This document shows, in pieces, positions 56,411-64,000 of a stretch of DNA of 64,000 nucleotides. The position numbers and the translations under genes were made by a program. Within the stretch, counting starts at the first letter, position 1, and each line of letters begins with the position of its first letter. The notes beneath the pieces were generated by a model, which made no database searches, had not been told where the DNA came from, and saw only the letters and a program-made list of their open reading frames with translations. This DNA comes from Piezodorus guildinii (Eukaryota; Arthropoda; Insecta; Hemiptera; Pentatomidae). Location: NCBI GenBank assembly GCA_023052935.1, contig CM041292.1:98504237-98568236 (forward strand), read 5' to 3'.

Positions 56411-57060
56411 ATTCCAAAAAACTACCCCTCCTATCTAAAAAATCAAAATCAACAATTATTTTAAAACTAAATAGACGATAATTAATTTTTTTAAATATTA
56501 GCTAGTAAAAAACAGAACTTGATATCAAATATCTAAGAGACCCAAAAAAAATATCATTTATTATATGCCAAAATTATTAAAAAAGTCATAATGTTAATTA
56601 AACTAATTATTTTTCAATAAATAAAACGGAATATTTAAGGCTAGAAGTGAAGGAAAAGGTGACATTTGACTTGGAAAAGGTAACATTTGAAATGGAAAAG
56701 GTGACATTTGACTTGGAAAAGGTGACATTTGAAATGGAAAGGGTTACATTTGACTTGGAAAAGGTTACATTTGACTTGGAAAAAGTTACATTTGACTTGG
56801 AAAAGGTTACAATTGACTTGGAAATGCTATATACACATACACATATATACATGCCTGCTCACTACATAACCATCGACAGCACTTCCTCAGTCCTGTCAGT
56901 GAGTATCCAGTCTTGAAAGAAACTCCCTATTTTTACAATGTTCAAACTAAAAAAAAAAAATGTTTGTGCAAGATAGGTTCCATAAATTCTTTCAGTCACT
57001 CAAAAAGAGGAACGAGTTCACTGTTACAATAAATTTTTATGCAAGTATAATGCCAATCCA

Positions 57061-57672
57061 AACAATTTTTTGGACTTAGTTATAACTGTGAATGAGAGAA
57101 TGGTTTTATGTTATGACCCACTCAGCAAAAAGGAGTCCATAGAATGGAGAAGACCAAGAGAAACCTCCTTTAAAGGCAAAAATCACGCAGTCAACAAAAA
57201 AGGTAATGGCCAAAATTTTTTGGGACTGTAAAGAAATACTACTGATAGATTTTAAAGAAAGGAATACCACAATGAATGGCGTGTATTATGCAGCTCTACT
57301 TCACCATTTGGGAGACACTATTAAAGAGAAAAGGCGGGTGAAGTTAAGCAGATATGTCTACCTTGTTCACGACAATGCCCCTGTCCACAGAGCATTGATT
57401 TCTAAGGCCGCTGTGAAGGACTGTGGATTCCAAGAAATCTCTCACCCCCCCCCCACACAGCCCAGACTTGGCCCACATAGCGACTTCTGCCTTTTATCAA
57501 AGTTAAAATCTGACTTTCATGGGAGGTGATTTAACACCGACGAAGAGCTCCAAGCAGCAGTGAAAGAACTTTTTTTAACAAAGAAGAAAATTATTTTTTT
57601 CATGGTATAGATATGTTGCCAAAGCGTTGTATTAAGTGTGTTGAATTTAGAGGAGAATATATTGAAAAATAG
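57061..57672 (+). pseudogene. mariner transposase, C-terminal two thirds, broken
   Basis: Blocks in order: LVITVNERMVLCYDPLSKKE (57076-57135), VMAKIFWDCKEILLIDF (57203), NGVYYAALLHHL, YLVHDNAPVH with the second catalytic Asp (57365), DCGFQEISHPP, and a SDFCLLSKLKSDFHGR block with the third Asp. The end is FNTDEELQAA...FHGIDMLPKRC...GEYIEK before TAG at 57670. The first catalytic Asp of the VDE motif is replaced (VNE), there is a frameshift near 57180, TGA at 57527 and another frameshift near 57600. A probable right inverted repeat (CTGAAACTTTTGGACC) lies at 57713-57728. Inactive. Confidence 0.85.
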
Positions 57673-57739
57673 TAAGACCAGATTTTTCTTTCACCTTTCC
57701 TTCTATCCCAGACCTGAAACTTTTGGACCTTACTACATA

Positions 57740-58050
57740 GACCTTATAAAGACCTTATCGACTCGAGATTAATGTGAAACTCTATTAATCACTCAGTAGA
57801 TAATAATTTAAAATACATGACATATAGCACTAGATTGATATCAATATTATTTAATAGGTTAGTCACTGGATATATTAACACTGAGGAGTGAAAAGCATTT
57901 GAGGAATCACAGTGTCATCTCTCCGCAGGACCTGGATGGTCTCAGATGAAGAGTTCACAATTAACACTTTGTATTAATTCTATTTAACAAAAAGGTATGA
58001 ATGTGACCAAGATTGTTATTATTATTTTCTTTATAGTATTTATTTAATTT

Positions 58051-58125
<75 letters not shown>

Positions 58126-61100
58126 TTTTTTTTTTTTGTATTTGTTTAATCTTTATTAATTTTTTTTTCTTTAATTTTATTTACAATGTACATATGGGAT
58201 GAATGATTTATTCTATCTGTAATACCCATTGCCCCAGAAGGTGGCAGATTGCATTATCTCTTAATAAAATAAATAAAAAAAAAAAAAATTAACAAAAATT
58301 GTCTAATATAATGATTAAAAACTTCTTTATGAAATTTTGACAAAAAAAATTCATCTGGCTTTAAGATAAATTAATTTTATCCCAATAGTGTTAATAACCT
58401 TTAAATAGGAAAATTTATCATGGTCTTGAGTCTTGAACATTAAAACTTATTGCAGTAAAAAACCAACATGAATCAATTTCAAATGAACCATAATCAATGA
58501 ATTCCAAAAATTTTATAACCAATGATTTGATCATTATTCATTAAAAAACTTTGATATTGGAAAAAACAAAAACTTTAAATAGATAAATCAAGGAGGAAAT
58601 AATAGAGGTTGAAAAAATTCAAAGAAAAGAAGGGTCATTTTAAATATAAAACAGATAATATATTTTACACGTAATGATATTTTAAACTTGTACAGTAAAC
58701 AAATAATTGTTACATTTTCTCATACATTTAAATACTATATCGTACACTCACTCAATATTGTTTATAAAATATATTCTGTACATAGGTAACATGAAAAATA
58801 TAAATCACAAACTAAGTTTAAGAAAAATAAAATTAATATATGCATAGGTCATGAAAGCCAAATTATACAAGGTAACTCTATTTCCTAAATTTAAAGCAGT
58901 GTTTTTTTTGTTTTTTTTCATTTTTTCTTTACAATTATTATTGACATTTATATTTACAAAGATAGTTAGAAAATTAAAAATAGTACATCGAAATAATTAC
59001 AACAGCAATAAATATAATCAATAACAGGCATGCTTCTCATAAATGTAATGTGGAATTTTTTTATAAAAAATGTCCACAAAGATTTAAACGGAAGTTTTTA
59101 CGTGAAATAAACATCCTGCCTATTGTATATCACACATTAAATGTATTATTAATTAATCCTAATTAAAAACAGATTAATTCTAATGAACAGTCTTTTCAAT
59201 AAAAATAACTTTGTCACACAAAGTTAAACAAGATAAATTTAAATAGAATAAATTAAAAAAAAGAAAAAAAATAGAAGAAAAGATAACATTCATTTCTGCA
59301 ATTAATAAACACATATAAAATGATATAGAAAACATTTCGGCAGGTTTTGATTTAATAATATTTCTTTTTATAAAACATAACATTTTTGGCATTAAATTTT
59401 TATTGTATACAAAAATTTAAGAGTCTTTTCTCAAAAATTATTTTGGCATTTATAGGAATTCTCATTCACATGAGCCTGAAATGACACTGAAACTTTTCAA
59501 AGTTAGGAGACAAGTCACCCATCTTTCACTTAGCTTTTGGACGAATGCGTAGTCAATGTTAGAAAAATACTGACACATAATCACTTCTCTTTATAAGAGT
59601 TCATCCAAGATTTATTCACATATTCACATTTTTTTTCTTTTTTTTTTTTTTAATTTATTAATAAGAATGAAATATATTCCTCTAAAAAAATAAAAAAATG
59701 AAATCGTCATTAGCAGACTGTTTCTTTAACAACAAATAAAAACTGTAACAAACTAGCAGCTAAGCTTGTTAAGGAAGGTATTCTGATCTTAAATACTACC
59801 AAAATACTTACCAAATCTGTAAGATTTTTCTCGATATAGATTTAAAGTTGCTGCTTTTCACCATCTAATTTTGTCATAAAAATTAGATAGCCTCTAAATA
59901 TACCTTTCCAAAATCAAATAAGACAGTGGAAATAAATTTTTTTAATATTGTTGGGTTTATTCTTCATATAGATAGGTATCTTATACATATATATATTTTC
60001 TTCGGTGCACATATTATTTTGTTTTATGGATTCTACATGCAAACACTTAAACAAATATCAATGAAACAGTGTTTAGTATCATGCTTAAGAGAAACTATCC
60101 ATAGCTCTAATTATATTAATTATATGTGTATTATATGTTACATCTAGATCATGATATCATTTAATCTATTGGCCATAGAAAATTTAAACATTTATATATT
60201 GTTTTCAACATGAACACATTGAGTGACAAACTCAGATTAAAAATACATACATACAATTTTATTCCAATGAATGTTGAAGTTGTCACTAGCTGTAGAGTTT
60301 GTCACAAAATTCGAGAAAATAATAAATCCGGAAAAACACTACTTTTCAGAAGATCTAGGTATTGATTGATACATCACAGAAAAGTATACTTAAAATATTT
60401 TGAACAGAAGATGACAAATCATCATTCCTTTCTTTTAGAAAAAGTACAAACTCAATGTTTTATTGAGCATTGGCTTAAAACAATTTCTCCTTCATTATAA
60501 TAATTACAATATTAGTAATATAGCACCAGATAATTAAAAAAATGTAATTGTTGAAACAAAATTATCCCGGAACTAATGCCGATTTTGTCTCTTACCAATG
60601 AAGAGGCCATAAATGGTTCTGTACCACATGTACGCACGTAGGCCAATGAAATACTTATCTCAGAAACAGTCATTAAAGTTTGTTTATTCACAAGCATTTT
60701 CATCGATCGAAAAAAGATAATTTTCAAATAGAAAATGCTTACAAATCTTAATTTTATAACAAATCGAATAACTATACATATTCTTATAATAATAGTCTCT
60801 TTTTCAATATAAATATATATTATATACATAAGCTCTAAAAAGTCATTAGTACAAAACTTTAAATCTGTGCTCATCATTCATTATAGTTTTTTAACACATA
60901 TAATTCGGGTATTAGACACACCAATTAAATAACATTGCAAAACAGTGTGAAATATATAACACAATATCATAGGAACACATACATATATATTCTAAACATC
61001 TCAATCTAAAAAGTAAAACATTCAACAATTGGACCTCTCGGTATATCCTTGAGTTAAAAACAGTCATAAAGGAAATACATCTAATAACACCCCAAATTAT

Positions 61101-61160
61101 AAAGTTAAACTAACTATAATACTGTGATTTTGTTTTTGGGCGGGCTCTTTGGATGGGCAG
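57740..61160. other. No gene seen; microsatellite and AT-rich DNA, possibly teneurin 3' UTR
   Basis: Contains a (TA)n tract (58053-58120) and a retroposon-like 3' end (ACCCATTGCC..CAGAAGGTGG...AATAAAATAAATA, 58225-58282). From about 58600 to 61160 no mobile element or ORF with a motif is recognisable. Part of this may be the long 3' UTR of the minus-strand teneurin gene; several TTTATT (AATAAA on the minus strand) are present but none can be singled out. Confidence 0.4.
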
Positions 61161-61166
61161 TCTCAC

Positions 61167-61478
61167 TTATCGAGATTTTTTCACAAATCTAATATTATAA
61201 GGGTCCTCTGCGAGTTCTGGGTATCGCTGGGCATCTCGAATGTGCTCCCCATCAAATCCGCTGACGAAGCCAGACTTGAGGAGTTCTTCTACTTCTCCTT
61301 GGGCCCATTCACGTGTTGTTGGGAGACCATTACGAAGAGCATCTCTCTCTTTATGCCACAGCTTTCGCAGGGCTGCGGCCTTTGCATGGTGCAATAAGCG
61401 TTGCTTTTCCCTCTCAATTGTTGTACCATACCTCAAATTGATAATGGCATTTGGCCGGTGTATCTTAACATCCAATAC
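61167..61478 (-). CDS. Teneurin, last coding exon (C-terminal GHH-type/TCAP region)
   Basis: Acceptor CTATTTATGGCAG; frame starts in phase 0 with [10 protein letters not shown] and continues [60 protein letters not shown] and [15 protein letters not shown] to TAG/TGA-type stop at 61167-61169. This is the extracellular C-terminus of teneurins (GTT.E.EK.R.L..A....W..E), which folds as a catalytically unproven toxin-like GHH domain and ends in the TCAP peptide region. Teneurins are type II transmembrane adhesion proteins that pair synaptic and muscle partners. The exon is intact. Ten-a or Ten-m identity cannot be decided here. Confidence 0.9.
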   Translation of the reverse strand, partial: VLDVKIHRPNAIINLRYGTTIEREKQRLLHHAKAAALRKLWHKERDALRNGLPTTREWAQGEVEELLKSGFVSGFDGEHIRDAQRYPELAEDPYNIRFVKKSR

Positions 61479-62647
61479 CTGCCATAAATAGAATAACGGA
61501 TTAGCAATAGTGTTTTGTTTAATGAAATTCTAAAGCCTTCTAGACTTAATTCTGATGATATTAAAGTTAATAAAATATAAAAAAATTATATGTAGTAAAT
61601 GTAAATGAGGAACAGTTATACACACATATATTTTAAAAATTGATGTTTCAATAATTTTATATCTGTCTGAAATAGAACCGAGACGATTCAGTATGATTTA
61701 AATAAATTTTGTTTTTGAAATAAAGAACATATATTTCTAAAATTTCAAAAATTGAATTTTTATTTATCCTACACCAACTCTGGTATAATGTAATTATAAT
61801 TTCATAATAAATCCAATCTGAAGTATAACTAATCTCCAAAATGTTCGAAGATTAAATATAATTTATACAACCTTTTGTGTAAGTTCTTTAAATACTAGCC
61901 ATATCATTTTTTTTTTATTTTTTTTTATTTTGGCAGTTTCTCATCAATTTTTAGTTCAATATTTAGGTCTATATCTTTCATCAATTTGACTGGAATACAT
62001 TTATTGCATTACTTTTGTGAATTACTTCCAGATATTTTATTATTTTCAGCAAAGTTCAATTCTACATTATAACTTCTGATAAATAAAACTATATAAAAAT
62101 AATTTTTCTTTTTAACGTTATATTTTAATATTTATTTAAAAAATATATATAATGGAAGTATATTGTATTGATTAAAAAGAATGAAAGAAAAAAAAATGAC
62201 AGAAGAATTTGTAAAACAAAAACAACTTAAAAATTCATGAATGAAAACTATTTAAAACTTAAAGTGAACTGAAAAATGACTAAGAGATTCAATAGGTTGT
62301 TTGAAGAAAGTAAATATTCTCAGAGTTTCATTCAGTTTCCATTTATGATTCAAAGTAAATGAAATTCTTGTAGTAAAAAATAACTTATAAAAAAAGATCT
62401 TCTGGTCGGGATGGTTTACAAGAAATTTGTGTTTTATAAACATAATCCATGGGAAAATTGAGTTTTTGGTAGAATATTTGATGAAAAAAAAATATTGAAG
62501 GATGAGTTGGTTCAGGTGGCAGTCAATAATTATTAAATTATTACTGACCGCAACCATCTCCTTTGAAAAAGAAGATATTTGTATTAACATTACATTGAAA
62601 TATATAATTGAATTCATCCAGATAAATAAAAAAATGTCAAATCTCAC
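61479..62647 (-). other. Teneurin intron
   Basis: AT-rich, GTGAG...CAG. Near 62505-62560 a short palindrome (GGTTCAGGTGGCAGTCAATA... reversed as ATTACTGACCGCAACC) resembles part of the Penelope terminus at 14700. Confidence 0.7.
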
Positions 62648-63252
62648 CTTGCCTGACCCTGTTTCTCCCTCCTTTTCGATAAAGCTGGTGTTAAACTGAG
62701 ATCCGAATCGCTTCAATTGTGCTTGGTCCTCTTGTGCCCTCCAAGCATCCTCTTTGACAAAGAAGAAAGCATCCTGTAGGCTGCCATGCAACACCATTGT
62801 GAATGGAAGAAGGAAAGTATTATTGAAGACTGATGTTAGAACATCCCTGTAGATGGAGTTGGCGGTTGGGTCACTGTGAATTATAGCACGTCCCTCGTGA
62901 GTCCTTGAGACAAGAATGCCCTTTCCGAAGGGTGGTTGTGCCTCGGCCCCTGGTTCAAGTCCAAGCCCAGCCTGTTTGCTGATTCCGAAGGCAGCTCTAA
63001 CTGGATTGAAGTCGGCACTGTTTGAACTGTCTTCTACGTTTATAGGGTTCAACCTTATTTGTGACTGTGGTAAAGAAGACAGCTTATTTTTCATAAACCT
63101 TTCTGATAAGTGAGAGAGAAAACCAGATGTTACTGTGAATGGAGAATCAAAAGTTGAGCCTTGGAGTCCAGGTAATTGGAGGTATCCTTGATCCAGCTGA
63201 GGTGCTAAACTATCGATATCATAACCCAACCGAGACAACCAACTTCTCTCAT
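62648..63252 (-). CDS. Teneurin, penultimate exon in window
   Basis: A 605-nt exon between acceptor CCATTGTTGCAG and donor GTGAGATTT. It enters with two bases (phase 1 intron) to give DERSWLSRLGYDIDSLAPQ, the characteristic 'SWL..LGYDI' segment after the YD-repeat barrel. It leaves in phase 0 after GSGK. It contains a Pro-rich linker (GLGLEPGAEAQPPFGKGILV) and FNNTFLLPFTMVLHGSLQDA. No stop or frameshift. The frame running past the donor (to 62252) is intron. Confidence 0.9.
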
Positions 63253-63680
63253 CTGCAACAATGGAATATAAAATGTTAATAGCAAAACAATTTAAAATTT
63301 TCCTATAAATTATTAAATTGCCTAAATTAATTTTTTTTATAATTTCAATATGTCATGTTGCTCATTATCTCTCAAAAAGATAAAACCAAAATAGCTATGT
63401 AAACCATAAATCTCAATATCCATTTATTAGACACACAATAAGACTCCTTCATTCAATGACCTAATTATTTATTAACAAAAATTAGATTAAATAATAGAAT
63501 TTTTTGTGGATAAAATTTGCTATTATTTTTATTACAAAGAAGAGAGAGGTAGAAGTGGTATATAGTATTAAGATAGATAATTACTTGTTATAATAATAAA
63601 ACAGATTATTAAACTACTACTAAATATATGAAAAATATTTTTTAAATTAAAACAGAAAAAAAATGTTGGTTTAGACGTAC
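63253..63680 (-). other. Teneurin intron
   Basis: GTACGT...TTGCAG, 428 nt, AT-rich, no insertion seen. Confidence 0.75.
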
Positions 63681-63858
63681 CTCCAAGTTGGTGAGGAGTT
63701 TGATGTACATTAATAGGGTCATTTCCATTAAACCTGTACAAATGTAATTTTGTAGGATTCGAAAGTTTTTGCACAACTTCCTGCCACAATGGCGACATCC
63801 ACTGACCTATCAGAGGGTCGTAGACTTTACCACCTGGCATGTGAACCAAGGAGGTGAC
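63681..63858 (-). CDS. Teneurin exon (YD-shell/RHS core end)
   Basis: A 178-nt exon between acceptor TTTATCTATTTCAG and donor GTACGT. Encodes [29 protein letters not shown] and [20 protein letters not shown], the RHS-core motif (G..YDP..G.....DW...LYR...NDP.N) that closes the teneurin beta-barrel. It ends in phase 1, which joins exactly to 63252 (G+AT = Asp). Upstream exons lie outside the window. The frame is on the minus strand, so the gene runs right to left and ends at 61167. Confidence 0.9.
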
Positions 63859-64000
63859 CTGAAATAGATAAAAAAGTGATTATTAATTGATCAGTAACTT
63901 TAGAACTAAAATTTAATTTAGAAAATATATAAAGTCCTTACATATTTTATATTAATGTTAAATATACAATAGAATATTTTTAATATATTATACATTACAA

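Larger units (their letters stand above)
53241..56833. mobile_element. 3.6-kb foldback element with a unique, ORF-bearing centre
   Basis: Outer arms 53241 to about 53670 and about 56400 to 56833 are near-perfect inverted copies. They start TATATAGCATTTCCAAGTCA and contain eight or nine 21-bp units. Next come ~115-bp tandem units (CTTTCGGGTGGTTATGATTA ... CGAGCTGTATTTTTTATCGC ... AACTCGCATT) in both arms, at 53670-54830 and 55560-56410, less perfectly matched and rearranged between arms. The centre, about 54830-55385, is unique. Flanking TSD is obscured by TATATA. Relative of 21049-22155. Confidence 0.8.

Noticed and set aside
61149..61491. Plus-strand frames over the teneurin last exon
   Set aside because: Antisense to a well-supported exon.

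Overview
This is a strongly AT-rich, intron-containing invertebrate genome segment, almost certainly arthropod. The evidence is the C-terminal exons of a teneurin, a Ty1/copia element primed by initiator tRNA-Met, I-clade, Jockey-type and RTE-like non-LTR retrotransposons, Penelope-like elements, Tc1 and mariner remnants, and a Polinton. A crustacean such as a copepod would fit, but the species cannot be fixed from the sequence. Most of the window is intergenic or intronic DNA filled with nested mobile elements; no bacterial-type genes, CRISPR arrays or rRNA genes are seen.

Layout. 0-18 kb: decayed retrotransposon and Tc1 pieces, a 1.07-kb TIR element inside a repeat, tRNA-derived SINE-like copies with target-site duplications (TSDs), candidate minus-strand exons of an unrecognised gene (12.4-14.1 kb), and a decayed Penelope-like element (14.7-16.7 kb). 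19-27 kb: a non-LTR copy with a perfect 49-bp TSD, a small foldback element, two inverted copies of interspersed repeat 'A', an HHR-bearing palindrome, and a non-LTR insertion whose 5' part is inverted. 27.3-42.1 kb: a 14.8-kb, almost perfectly palindromic Polinton derivative. Its only gene, a protein-primed type B DNA polymerase, is present twice in opposite orientation; it has 5'-AG...CT-3' ends and a 6-bp TSD (AAGGTA). 42.7-52.2 kb: a possible TATA promoter and tiny first exon at 42.8 kb, with a possible partner exon at 51.9 kb. The putative intron between them holds repeat A, a very young copia (198-bp LTRs differing at one base), a second copy of the 19-kb non-LTR family, and a second Penelope-like element. 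53.2-56.8 kb: a 3.6-kb foldback element built of 21-bp and about 115-bp tandem repeats, with a 64-codon ORF in its unique centre. 57-61 kb: a mariner remnant, then featureless AT-rich DNA. 61.2-63.9 kb: three minus-strand teneurin exons whose splice sites and phases join correctly and end in the C-terminal GHH-type domain.

The most unusual object is the palindromic Polinton. Flanking DNA differs on its two sides and the TSD encloses the whole palindrome, so it appears to have inserted as one unit rather than being an assembly fold-back. It lacks the integrase, capsid, protease and packaging ATPase genes of complete Polintons. Its left polymerase copy is fully open; the right copy has lost one T in the zinc-finger region.
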